Part shown: one piece after another, positions 51,608-59,715 of the stretch | How positions within the stretch are numbered: the first letter of the stretch is position 1 | How the letters are laid out: every line of letters starts with the position of its first letter | Notes under the pieces: model-generated | What the model was told of the DNA's origin: nothing | Database searches by the model: none | What the model saw: only the letters and a program-made list of their open reading frames with translations | Position numbers and translations under genes: made by a program | Assembly (NCBI RefSeq): GCF_001482405.1 | Contig: NZ_LPXO01000001.1 | Location: forward strand, 124,001-188,000 | Direction of reading: 5' to 3' | DNA: 64,000 nt | Source: Pseudoponticoccus marisrubri | GTDB taxonomy: Bacteria; Pseudomonadota; Alphaproteobacteria; Rhodobacterales; Rhodobacteraceae

Positions 51608-52585
51608 CTAGACCGCGATGACGCTGCCCGCGTCACCGAGACGCGCATGCACATGCGTGGCAATCGCCGTGTCCTGCACCCCGGTGCCGGTCAGGTCGCA
51701 GATGATGCAGCCCGGCCGCGGTGCCGGCATGGCCCCGATCAGCGCGCCCAGCTCCGGCGGCACCACGTCCTGCATCAGCCCGGCGGCCAAGGCGCCTTCC
51801 AGTTCGCCCGAGACCCGGGCCTGGCTGACCCGGTCGCAGACATAGAGACCGGCTGCCTCCAGCGCCGCGGGCGCGATCTCGGTCTTGCCCGCCTGGTCGG
51901 CGCCCATGGCAGTGACCAGCAGCTCGTCATGCAGCCAGTCGGCCTGCACCAGCGGCGTGCGGCTGGGCGTGGTGGTCACCACCAGCTGGCTGTCGCGGAC
52001 CACCGCCTCGGGCGTCGCGGCGACCTGCGCCTCGATACCCAGCGTCTCGGCCAGGTCCCGCGCGCAGGCCTGCGCCCTGGCCGCGTCGCGCCCCCAGACC
52101 AGAACGCGCCGGAAGGGCCGCTCCAGATGCGCGGCCTGCATCTGCAGCCGTGCCTGCACGCCGGTGCCCAGCACGCCCGCCGTCTCGACCGTCGCGGGGG
52201 CCAGATGTCGTGCGGCCACCGCCCCGGCGGCGGCGGTGCGGATATCGGTCAGGTAGCCATTGTCGAGAAACACCGCCTGCACCAGCCCCGTCCGGGCCGA
52301 GAGCAGCACCATCAGCCCGTTGAGCGAGGCCAGCCCCAGCGCAGGGTTGTCGAAGAACCCGGGCGAGACCTTGATGGCGAACCCCTCGACCCCGGGCATC
52401 CAGGCCGTCTTGACATCGACCTCGCCATTCACTTGCGGCAGGTCCATGGACAGGATCGGCGGCATCACCACCTCGCCCGCCGCCAGCGCGACGAAGCCGC
52501 GTTCGATCACGTCGACCAAGTCGCGGTCCAGCGCCACGATCTCGCGCAGCTGCGCCTCGGTCACGATGCGGATGTCATGTCCCAT
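51608..52585 (-). CDS. eutC: Ornithine cyclodeaminase-family protein (EutC-like)
   Basis: 325 residues. VMPPILSMDLPQVNGEVDVKTAWMPGVEGFAIK holds the substrate-binding Arg/Lys region of the family, and GVLGTGVQARLQMQAA near 137 is the NAD-binding site. Relatives are ornithine cyclodeaminase, iminosuccinate reductase (BhcD) and EutC of hydroxyectoine utilisation. Its start overlaps the threonine dehydratase-like gene by 11 bases, the arrangement seen for eutB-eutC. The gene symbol is a likely assignment rather than certain. Confidence 0.75.
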   Translation of the reverse strand: MGHDIRIVTEAQLREIVALDRDLVDVIERGFVALAAGEVVMPPILSMDLPQVNGEVDVKTAWMPGVEGFAIKVSPGFFDNPALGLASLNGLMVLLSARTGLVQAVFLDNGYLTDIRTAAAGAVAARHLAPATVETAGVLGTGVQARLQMQAAHLERPFRRVLVWGRDAARAQACARDLAETLGIEAQVAATPEAVVRDSQLVVTTTPSRTPLVQADWLHDELLVTAMGADQAGKTEIAPAALEAAGLYVCDRVSQARVSGELEGALAAGLMQDVVPPELGALIGAMPAPRPGCIICDLTGTGVQDTAIATHVHARLGDAGSVIAV

Positions 52586-53579
52586 AGGGGTGCCCCTTCA
52601 CGGTCAGATCGCCCAGCACCACGTCCTGCCCGGTGATCACCCGGGTGAACAGGCCCATATCCGGGTTGCGCCCGGTGATGATCGTGGCTGTCGGCCCCTC
52701 GGGCTCCAGCTTGCCCGACAGGCAGGCGGCCAGCCCCACCACGCAGGCCCCCTCGGCCACGATCCGGTCCTCGTAATAGAGCACCTGCATGGCGTGGTAG
52801 ATCTCCTCCTCGCTGACCAGCACAGTCTCGTCCAGCAGGTCGCGGCAGAGCGGGAAGGACAGCCGGTTCCCGGCCCCGATCCCGCCGCCCAGGCTGTCGG
52901 CCAGCGAGGCCACTTCCTCGACCTCGACCGGGTGGCCCGCCGCGATCGAGGCCGCCATCGCCGCGCCGCGCTCCATCGTGATGCCGACGACGCGGATGCC
53001 GGGCTTGATGGCCTTGGCCGCCAGCGCCACACCCGCCGCCAGCCCGCCGCCCGAGAGCGGCACCAGCAGGGTCTGCAGGTCGGGCCGCGCCTCGAGCATC
53101 TCGAGCCCGATGGTCCCCTGCCCCGCGATCACCTGCGGGTCGTCGAAAGGCGATATCTCGACCAGCCCCTCCTCGGCCACCAGCCTGCGGCTTTCGGCCA
53201 GCGCATCGTCCTGGCTCTGCCCGCGGATCCGCACCTCGGCCCCCAGCGCGCGGATGCCGTCCACCTTGGCCTGCGGCACCAGCTCGGACATGCAGATCAC
53301 CGCGCGCAGGCCGCGCTCGGCCGCGGAAAAGGCGACGCCGCGCCCGTGATTGCCGGTCGAGCAGCAGGTGACGCCCGCCGTGCCCTCGGGCAGCGCGGCC
53401 ACGGCGCTGAGCGCGCCGCGCAGCTTGAACGCCCCGATCGGCTGCATGTTCTCCAGCTTGAGCAGGAACGGCGTCCCGGTCCGCGCGGACATGAAGGGAG
53501 ACGGCACCAGCGGCGTGGCATCCGCCCGCCCGCGCAGCACCTGTCGGGCCCGCAGGATATCGGCAAGGGTGAGTGTCAT
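52575..53579 (-). CDS. eutB: Threonine dehydratase-like PLP enzyme (EutB-like)
   Basis: Start at ATG 53579 with AAAGGAGG upstream. 334 residues of fold type II PLP enzymes: GAFKLRGA with Lys52 as PLP lysine, STGNHGRGVA, and the phosphate loop SGGGLAAG near 185. The single catalytic domain without ACT domains fits catabolic dehydratases: threonine/serine dehydratase, hydroxyaspartate dehydratase (BhcB) or EutB. Coupling to an ornithine cyclodeaminase-family gene favours EutB, but the other ectoine genes (eutD, eutE, transporter) are not in view. Confidence 0.78.
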   Translation of the reverse strand: MTLTLADILRARQVLRGRADATPLVPSPFMSARTGTPFLLKLENMQPIGAFKLRGALSAVAALPEGTAGVTCCSTGNHGRGVAFSAAERGLRAVICMSELVPQAKVDGIRALGAEVRIRGQSQDDALAESRRLVAEEGLVEISPFDDPQVIAGQGTIGLEMLEARPDLQTLLVPLSGGGLAAGVALAAKAIKPGIRVVGITMERGAAMAASIAAGHPVEVEEVASLADSLGGGIGAGNRLSFPLCRDLLDETVLVSEEEIYHAMQVLYYEDRIVAEGACVVGLAACLSGKLEPEGPTATIITGRNPDMGLFTRVITGQDVVLGDLTVKGHPYGT

Positions 53580-53708
53580 CGGACCTCCTTTCACGGGCCG
53601 AGTGAACCCCAGCCGCGCCCGAATGTCACGCGATGGCGGAGCCTCGGGATCGGCTGATTTTTTGTCTTGACCTCCCCGGCCGCCAGCCTTAGAGACCGCG
53701 CACGGTCT

Positions 53709-53785
53709 GGCGGAGTAGCTCAGTTGGTTAGAGCAGCGGAATCATAATCCGCGTGTCGGGGGTTCAAGTCCCTCCTCCGCTACCA
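53709..53785 (+). tRNA. tRNA-Met (CAT), elongator type
   Basis: 77 bases including CCA. Acceptor stem GGCGGAG/CTCCGCT, D arm GCTCAGTTGGTTAGAGC, anticodon stem GCGGA/TCCGC with loop ATCATAA (anticodon CAT), T arm GGGGGTTCAAGTCCCTC. G-U at the first pair, unlike the mismatch of initiator tRNA, indicates elongator Met. The foreign, lower-GC island begins right after its CCA. Confidence 0.95.
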
Positions 53786-53850
53786 AAATATCTAGTAATA
53801 TCAGACAATTCCCTGTACTTGGTTGGTACAGACAGACGGCCGCCACTTGT

Positions 53851-54198
53851 TTGAGGTTGCGCCGGGGTTGCCCAATGCGGCTCCGTAAGAAAGATGGCCC
53901 GGACACCGTTCCGACAGAATCTTCGAGGACGTTGATGGCAGCCAGGAGCCTGCGTCACAGGCGCCGAGGATTTTTCGCCCCATCGCAGGTTTCTTTTTTT
54001 CTACCTTACGGCGTCCAATCCGACCTCCCTTCCACAAGCAGAGGGGAGAACGGCGTAGACGCTGAAAAAGCACTGAACGAAAACCTCGTCACCATTTCCG
54101 GTCTGGTATCAATGCTTCAACGGTCTCGCGCCAGCATCTATCGCGACGTGAAGGCGGTCACCATCCGATATAAACTGTTGCGGTTGTCTTATCACTGA
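53851..54198 (+). pseudogene. AlpA-like regulator remnant cut by an IS
   Basis: The end of this frame reads NENLVTISGLVSMLQRSRASIYRDVKAV, the DNA-binding helix region of AlpA/MerR-like prophage and island regulators (excisionase type). After that the sequence turns into the left end of the IS3 element (TGACCTGCCC at 54196), and translation stops. The N-terminal part is without family resemblance, and the true start is uncertain (ATG 53935 is one option). Confidence 0.55.
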
Positions 54199-54224
54199 CC
54201 TGCCCCCCCCCGGTCGTCCCTCGT

Positions 54225-54461
54225 TCATGACGAGAGTCCTTGGGGTTGATAGTGGTCTGTTTCGGGTTGGGCAAGCGCGCCGGGCGCGGAGTCCTCAAAT
54301 TGCTCAAGCGCTCGGCGCGCTTTCTGTGGCGTCTGGTTGCCCAAGGACGAGTGCGGCCTGACCGTGTTGTAGTCGTAGCGCCACAGGGCCAGCTTCCGCT
54401 GCGCATAGCCGAGGCTATCAAAAAGCTCCTCGTTGAGCAGCTCGTCTCGCAGGCTGCCGTT
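54225..54461 (-). pseudogene. IS3 orfB, C-terminal fragment
   Basis: Reads NGSLRDELLNEELFDSLGYA, then LALWRYDYNTVRPHSSLG and LAQPETDHYQPQGLS, the C-terminus of an IS3-family transposase after the catalytic Glu. Its N-terminal continuation lies at 55809 and beyond, displaced by the inserted element. Confidence 0.85.
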
Positions 54462-54503
54462 GATGGGGAATACGGCCCCGCTCCTGAGAAGGGACCGTAT
54501 GCT

Positions 54504-54519
54504 GGTCCTGCATTGCAAG
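54504..54519 (+). repeat. Left subterminal inverted repeat of the IS1111-type element
   Basis: GGTCCTGCATTGCAAG; its counterpart at 55782-55798 reads, on the opposite strand, GGTCCTGCAGGCGCAAG. Fourteen positions are shared with one base of length difference in the middle. Confidence 0.7.
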
Positions 54520-54531
54520 AGGAGCTTTCCC

Positions 54532-55545
54532 ATGACCCCAACCACCGTTGGCCTCGATCTGGCCAAGAACGTTTTTCACGTCCATGTCGCCGATGCGTCG
54601 GGCCACACCATTGACAGCAAGAAGCTTGCGCGGCGCAAGCTGTTGCCATTCTTTGAGGCGTTACCGCCTTGTCTGATCGGTATCGAAGCTTGTGCGACTG
54701 CCCACAATTGGGCACGTCAGTTACAAGGGCTTGGACATGATGTCCGTCTCATTCCGCCCGGCTACGTCAAACCCTTTGTGCGGCGCGGGGCAAAGAATGA
54801 TGCTTCAGATGCCGCTGCCATTTGTGAAGCAGTGAACCGTCCGAACATGCGTTTTTTCCCGATCAAATCACGAGAGGATCAAGCCTTTTTGATGCTCCAT
54901 CGGGCCAGAGGGCTTCTGGTTCGACAACGCACCATGGCAGCTTATGCGTTTCGAGCACATTTGGTTGAATATGGCGTCATCGTCGCCCAAGGCAGACATC
55001 GGGTGGATACGCTGATCACCAAGTTAGATGAGTTGAGGAAGGACCTGCCGGATGATGCTTGCTTTGCCTTGGACGCTCTCATCGGCCAACTGGATGCGCT
55101 GAACCAGCAGATTGACAGCATTGATGCCCGATTGGCAGAGATCCACAAAAATAGCGCGATCTGCCGCTTGCTGGCGACTGTACCAGCGATCAGGCCGATC
55201 ACAGCAACTGCTTTCGCCGCCGCAATCCCCGACCCATCAGCTTTCAGATCAGGCCGTGAGTTTGCCGCCTGGCTTGGCCTGACGCCGAGACAGAATTCAT
55301 CTGGAGGAAAAACCAGGCTTGGTGGCATCACCAAGCAAGGGGACCGATACCTCCGTCATCTATTGGTCTTGGGGGCTCGAACAGTCGTGCGCTATCCTAA
55401 GGCGCGTTCACGCGTTGATGGCCCATGGATAGAAGCATTGCTCCAGAGACGCCGACCTATGGTCGTTGCCGTCCCCGTTGCAAACAAGTTGGCACGAGCC
55501 ATATGGGCCATGCTCACGACTGGTGAAGTTTACCGGGCCGCATAA
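54532..55545 (+). CDS. IS110-family transposase
   Basis: Start at ATG 54532 (MTPTTVGLDLAKNVFHVHV) with AAGAGGAG upstream. 337 residues. The N-terminal DEDD RuvC-like domain has GLDLAKN (Asp8), GIEAC (Glu near 49) and KNDASDAAAI (Asp near 88). The C-terminal part has LATVPAIRPITA, AAWLGLTPRQNSSGGKTRLGGITKQGDRYLRHLL with the conserved Ser, and WAML. It appears intact, so this copy may still be active. Confidence 0.93.
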   Translation: MTPTTVGLDLAKNVFHVHVADASGHTIDSKKLARRKLLPFFEALPPCLIGIEACATAHNWARQLQGLGHDVRLIPPGYVKPFVRRGAKNDASDAAAICEAVNRPNMRFFPIKSREDQAFLMLHRARGLLVRQRTMAAYAFRAHLVEYGVIVAQGRHRVDTLITKLDELRKDLPDDACFALDALIGQLDALNQQIDSIDARLAEIHKNSAICRLLATVPAIRPITATAFAAAIPDPSAFRSGREFAAWLGLTPRQNSSGGKTRLGGITKQGDRYLRHLLVLGARTVVRYPKARSRVDGPWIEALLQRRRPMVVAVPVANKLARAIWAMLTTGEVYRAA

Positions 55546-55781
55546 CTGCAAAACTTAATTCACCGAAGGCACAACAAGATGGCACATGTGCAATGACAGC
55601 GAGATGGCAAATCGGCAGAGCTGAGGATCGAGAAAGCCCGGAGAGCTTTAAGCGCGCCAGAGCGCGTCCCGTTGATGAGGCCTCGATCTGCGGACACCAT
55701 CAGGGCCAGCAGTCATGTTCAGGCTGCACAAACAGGCCGAATACATGAACGCACCCGCCGATGGACATTGCGATCAAGACA
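55546..55781 (+). ncRNA. Candidate bridge/seeker RNA region of the IS1111-type element
   Basis: Elements of the IS1111 group are known to encode their guide RNA in the non-coding right flank, downstream of the transposase. This 236-base stretch occupies that place, has no credible gene, and contains short stems (for example GCGCGCCAGAGCGCG near 55649). The RNA boundaries, loops and guide bases cannot be defined by eye. Confidence 0.35.
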
Positions 55782-55808
55782 CTTGCGCCTGCAGGACCGT
55801 CTATATAT

Positions 55809-56758
55809 GAAGCTCTCCACGAAGGCGTTCTGCTGCGGCTTGCCGGGGTCGATGTAATGCCACGGCGCGATGTTCTCGTCTGCCCATCTCAGGATCGCCC
55901 GACTGGTGAACTCGGTGCGGTTGTCACTGACGATGCAGCCGGGCTTGCCATGGAGCCGCACCAGCGCGTCCAGTCCCCGCGTGACGCGGTCGCCCGAGAT
56001 GCTGGTGTCGGCAATCAGGGCGAGGTTTTTGCGACGGCAGTCATCGTTCACGGCGAGGATCCGGAACCGGCGCGACGCTCCGAAGGTGTCGGAAACGAAG
56101 TCCATCGACCAGCGTTGATTCGGGCGCAGCGCTTCGGGCATCGGAGTTCGGCTGCCGCGGGCGCGCTTGCGGCCGCGTCTGCGGCGGATTGAGAGGCCTT
56201 CTTCCCGATACAGGCGGTAGAAGCTTCTTGTGGTTCATCGTGATCCCCTTGCGCTCGAGCAGGATGCCAATGCGGCGATCGCCGAACCGCCGCCGCTTCT
56301 CGGCGATCCTGCCCATCTCCTTGCGGATATCCGGGTTGTCGGGCGGACGCTCCCGCCCCACCGTCTTCGGATCAACATCGACCAGGATGCGGGCCCGGCG
56401 CTGCGAGAGATCATGATCCCGCATCGCCTTCAGTGCCGCGTCCCGCCGCGCCTTCGGTGTCGTCAGGGTTTTCCCAGGAGATCCTTCAGCACGACGTTGT
56501 CCAGCATCGCATCCGCCAGCTCGGCATTCTCGTCCTCCAGCTGCCTCAGCCGCTTGGCATCGGACAAGTCCATGCCGCCATACTTGGACTTCAGCTTGTA
56601 AAAGAATGGCCGGACTGAGCCCGTGCCTGCGACACACCTCGGAAGTCGGCATTCCGTTCGGCGCTACGATTGATCCACTGGATCAATCGCTTCACGCTTC
56701 AACCCTGTTCATTGATCATCCCGATGATCTGCGCCTCGGTAAAACGGCTTTTCCTCAT
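55809..56758 (-). pseudogene. IS3 orfA and N-terminal orfB remnants
   Basis: orfA starts at 56758 (MRKSRFTEAQIIGMINEQG) and is stopped at once; MPTSEVCRRHGLSP reappears in another frame. The orfB part shows RRDHDLSQRRA-like and MNHKKL segments, then WSMDFVSDTFGASRRFR, LAVNDDCRRK and KPGCIVSDNRTEFTS with the Asp residues of the DDE catalytic domain, and AFVESF with the catalytic Glu, at the break. Several frameshifts make it non-functional. Confidence 0.82.
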
Positions 56759-56823
56759 GTCGTCTGCTCCTTCAGAGTGGCAGACTCTACATCACGACGA
56801 GGGAACTTCCGGGGGGCAGGTCA

Positions 56824-57716
56824 GGCGTGTTGGACAGCTTGCCGCCTTCCAGCATCGTCCTCATCCATTCATCAGCCTGGCGGACTGTGACGGTTCCGAC
56901 GTTCTTGCTCTTGCGGTGCGAAGCGAACTCGTCAGCTGCTCGCCGGTACTTTCGCTCGGCGCTGCTGGACATGGGCTTGGCATCACGACCCGCCGCACGC
57001 CGCGCGACCTCCGCATCGATCACGTCTGCAAACGTCTTGTCCGTGGCTTCGCGAGCCTGCTCTCTTGAAGCCTCGGTCTTCGGTACATAGGCCGGATACT
57101 TGTCCACTACGTCAGTCTCAGAGTAATCGCCCCTTGCTCGCGCTCCGTTGACACGTGCCACGTCTTCCATGGCGACGGCGACGCGCTGCAACAACCTGAC
57201 TCGGGATACCGGATCGACAACCAGACCTCGTCGTTCGAGCGTGGCGTCTGTCAGGGCTCCGAAGCGCCGTTCGACGTCGCGGGCTTTGGACTCTTCCGTG
57301 GGCACTGCGAGTGGATTGCTACGACCCTTTCTCGCAGCTAGGTCCACTGCCTCGATGTTTTCCCACATTTCGGGTGTCTTGGGATCCTCATCGAAGGCTT
57401 CGACAAATACCCCGACCACCTCACCGGCCAAGGCGACCGCCTGCTTGTGGGTGAGACTGCCCGGGCCGCGCCGAAGCGTTTCCCAGTGGTCCTCCAGCGC
57501 GGCCAGCGCCTGCGAGTAGCGTCTCTTCGCCTCGGGCCAGTCCTTGGTCCTCAGCGAAACCTTGGCACGGGTGTTGAGCGTGAGGCGGCTCAAACGATCA
57601 CCGATGGGCAATGCCACAACTGTGCCCGCCGCGCGATTCCGCAGCTCACGGGGGACAATAACACGCAGGTAGTAGGTCGATCCGATCAGGACGGGCTGTG
57701 GCATCGTGCATCTCAT
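56824..57716 (-). pseudogene. Tyrosine integrase, C-terminally truncated by IS3
   Basis: About 290 residues remain. The N-terminus PVLIGSTYYLRVIVPRELRNR is the DUF6538-type start of phage/island integrases, followed by a long helical arm and a core-binding region (ADVIDAEVARR...YRRAADEFASH, GTVTVRQADEWMRTM). The catalytic Arg-His-Tyr domain has been removed by the IS3 element at 56823. The gene starts 81 bases from the 3' end of tRNA-Val and points away from it, the classic place for an integrase using that tRNA as its site. A direct repeat GGTACATA flanks its start region. Confidence 0.82.
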
Positions 57717-57796
57717 TATGTACCACCTCTATGTACCAATGGAGGCGGCGCATGGTCCTGACTAACAGGAAGCTGTACGATTTCAATGCGTTAGAG

Positions 57797-57872
<76 letters not shown>

Positions 57873-58026
57873 GGGGCCGCGTCGGGATAGCGAAAGCGTG
57901 CGGGCTGTGCAAGACCGCTTTGTTGGTTTGCTTGCGTGGTTGGGTGCCGTCCCTTCGAAACTGAAGTCGATGCACCAGCCCTACAGAGCAGGGCGCAACG
58001 CGCCCTGCTCCCGAGCAATTGGGTGA

Positions 58027-58320
58027 TCAGGAACTTCCGCCTTCATCTCTGCGGCTCTCCCGCAGCACCCGGTCCACGACCACGCTGCAGGACGGCGAAC
58101 ATCTGTGCCATGAATTCCCGACCCAAACCTCGGTCCAGACGAGCTCTCTTTCCGTCGATTGCATGCTTTCCTCGACGTCATAGACGTCTTGCGTCTGGTA
58201 GGTCCTGCCATTGACAACAATGTCCCTACCCGGTCTGCTTTCGTATCTGGACGTTGTGCAGGCCGTCAGCCCGAGGATCGCAATCGTCAAGACCATTGTC
58301 GCGATTCCGTTTCCTGTCAT
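58027..58320 (-). CDS. Small lipoprotein, unknown
   Basis: 97 residues with a lipoprotein signal peptide (MVLTIAILGLTAC, Cys21 the lipidated residue). The mature part is short: NGRTYQTQDVYDVEESMQ and VWVGNSWHRCSPSC, with two close Cys. No family recognised. It lies between the two tRNA-Val genes. An intergenic stretch of about 200 bases towards 58523 holds nothing that I recognise. Confidence 0.65.
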   Translation of the reverse strand: MTGNGIATMVLTIAILGLTACTTSRYESRPGRDIVVNGRTYQTQDVYDVEESMQSTERELVWTEVWVGNSWHRCSPSCSVVVDRVLRESRRDEGGSS

Positions 58321-58523
58321 GGATCATCCTTTCCTCAATACACATTCCAAAAATAGCATTAATACGCTCCGCGCACCTTGACCCAGGTCATGTCATTGAA
58401 CGGCTTGTGAAATTTGATCCGCCGGGAATGCAAGCGCGTGTATGCGTCGCACAGCTCCGTCACGCGGTCATGGGCCGCCCTGCCGCACGCTCGGCACGAT
58501 TCCCTGCAGGGGCTGCCACGCAA

Positions 58524-58559
58524 CAAAAAAACGGCGCGCCGGGGGTGCCGGTGCGCCGT
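58524..58559 (-). terminator. Terminator of tRNA-Val (CAC)
   Basis: On the minus strand a GC-rich stem with ends ACGGCGC/GCGCCGT is followed by seven T. It lies 41 bases after the 3' end of the tRNA at 58601. Confidence 0.85.
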
Positions 58560-58600
58560 CTGGGTCTTTCGGTGGATCACCCGAGGGGGATCCGGAATTC

Positions 58601-58675
58601 TGGTGGGTGATAAGAGATTCGAACTCCTGACATCTTCGATGTGAACGAAGCGCTCTACCACTGAGCTAATCACCC
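58601..58675 (-). tRNA. tRNA-Val (CAC)
   Basis: 75 bases including CCA on the minus strand. Acceptor GGGTGAT/ATCACCC, anticodon loop TTCACAT (anticodon CAC), T arm TTCGAAT. It differs from the other tRNA-Val at several stem positions and lacks one base in the D loop. Confidence 0.95.
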
Positions 58676-58694
58676 GGTGACGCGCGGTTTAGCG

Positions 58695-59261
58695 TTACTC
58701 CGCGGCGTGTGCAAGAGGGTCTGTCGGGGTATTTTCGACGTGTTCGGGCTGGCGCACGCGGGCGTTGATGATCTGGCCGTTGTCGCCCTTCTTCATGCGC
58801 GTGATCTTGAGCTTGCCGAAATTCGGCAGGTTCAGCTCGCGCCCGTCGGAGAGCGCCTCGCCCAGCACGGCGAGCGCCGCCTCGATGGCGGGCTTGGCGT
58901 CGCGCTTCTTGACGCCGCTGCGTTCGACGGCGAGTTCGACCAGCTCCTTCTTCTTCATCTCGGGCTGCGGCTCGATCGGCAGCACCTCGACATTGGGGTT
59001 CTGGGGCGCCTTCTCGCTGGGTTTCACAAGCTCGGGCTCGGCAGCCTCCGGGGCGGCAAGCGGCGCCTCGGGTGCGGGCATGGCCGTTTGCGGAACGCGG
59101 AAATCCTCGGTCACGGTGGCCACGACCTCGGTCGGGGCCTCGGTGGGCGCCGCCGGCTTGCTGCGCGGGGTGGCGGATTTGGCGGAGGACGTCCGCGACC
59201 GGGTGCTCGTCGACGTCGTCGACGCACGACGGCGCGTCGTGGTCTTGGATGTGGTGCTCAT
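58695..59261 (-). CDS. HU-family DNA-binding protein with long N-terminal tail
   Basis: Start taken at ATG 59261 (MSTTSKTTTRRR) with ACAGG upstream. 188 residues. The first 100 are Ala/Pro/Ser/Thr-rich and basic at the very start, a histone-tail-like extension. The HU/IHF fold occupies about 103-175 (MKKKELVELAVERSGVKKRDAKPAIEAALAVLGEALSDGRELNLPNFGKLKI). Normal HU is about 90 residues, so the tail doubles it. It probably binds and compacts chromosomal DNA. Convergent or divergent neighbours do not suggest more. Confidence 0.85.
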   Translation of the reverse strand: MSTTSKTTTRRRASTTSTSTRSRTSSAKSATPRSKPAAPTEAPTEVVATVTEDFRVPQTAMPAPEAPLAAPEAAEPELVKPSEKAPQNPNVEVLPIEPQPEMKKKELVELAVERSGVKKRDAKPAIEAALAVLGEALSDGRELNLPNFGKLKITRMKKGDNGQIINARVRQPEHVENTPTDPLAHAAE

Positions 59262-59433
59262 TGGCCTGTCTCTGCTCGGTTCGTTTTTGTCTCCGCGCAA
59301 AGCGCGGGAGAGCGTTTCGCTCACCCCTCAGTCTAGACGAAAAAACCACATCGGGGAAGGCACTTGCTTGACCGGTCCGAATCGGCGCGGCAGAATCACC
59401 CCAGTCTGCCAAAAAGATAAACGGAGAATACGC

Positions 59434-59637
59434 ATGAAACCTGTTGTGGCGGGGACCGCACTGCTCATCCTGGCCGGGACGGCCCATGCCGGATCGATGG
59501 CCGATCCCGTGGTCGAACCCGTGCTCTCGCCCGTGGTCGTGGAAGAGGCCGCCGCAGACAGCAGCGCCCCCTCGGCCGCGCTGGTGCTGGCGCTGATGAC
59601 CATCGCCGTCTTCGGCGCGGCGGCTGCCGGCAACTGA
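59434..59637 (+). CDS. Small exported or membrane protein
   Basis: 67 residues, preceded by ACGGAG. N-terminal signal peptide (LLILAGTAHAGS), a short acidic Pro/Val-rich middle (PVVEPVLSPVVVEE) and a C-terminal hydrophobic helix (AALVLALMTIAVFGAAAAG). Function unknown. A terminator follows at once. Confidence 0.65.
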   Translation: MKPVVAGTALLILAGTAHAGSMADPVVEPVLSPVVVEEAAADSSAPSAALVLALMTIAVFGAAAAGN

Positions 59638-59662
59638 TCCGAAATTCGTATCGACAAAAGCA

Positions 59663-59690
59663 AAGGCGCCGCAAGATCTTGCGGCGCCTT
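59663..59690. terminator. Bidirectional terminator between small gene and lon
   Basis: A fully symmetrical 28-base palindrome, with 14-base arm AAGGCGCCGCAAGA, is flanked by AAAGCA and TTCTTC. It lies between the convergent 59434 gene and lon. Confidence 0.85.
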
Positions 59691-59715
59691 CTTCATGTGA
59701 TGGGCGAAGCCCGGC

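Larger units (their letters stand above)
54462..55808 (+). mobile_element. IS110-family (IS1111-type) insertion sequence
   Basis: About 1347 bases placed between the codons for Phe and Asn in the IS3 transposase (ESF/NGS). It carries one transposase gene, a short left flank (70 bases) and a long right flank (263 bases). A near-terminal inverted repeat GGTCCTGCA-N2/3-GCAAG is at 54504-54519 and complemented at 55782-55798. Subterminal repeats and a long non-coding right side are features of the IS1111 group. Exact ends may be off by a few bases. Confidence 0.75.
54196..56823 (-). mobile_element. IS3-family element, interrupted and degenerate
   Basis: The ends carry TGACCTGCCCCC as inverted repeats (54196 onward; complement ending at 56823), and TGA...TCA termini are typical of IS3. 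Inside, on the minus strand, are pieces of orfA and orfB with frameshifts and stops. The orfB frame is divided between the codons for ESF and NGS by a 1.35-kb IS110-family insertion. Flanking bases do not form a target duplication, so a deletion or rearrangement followed insertion. It destroyed the AlpA-like gene on the left and the integrase on the right. Confidence 0.8.

Noticed and set aside
58359-58673. Small frame covering tRNA-Val and its terminator
   Set aside because: It runs through the tRNA and the hairpin; no coding signal.
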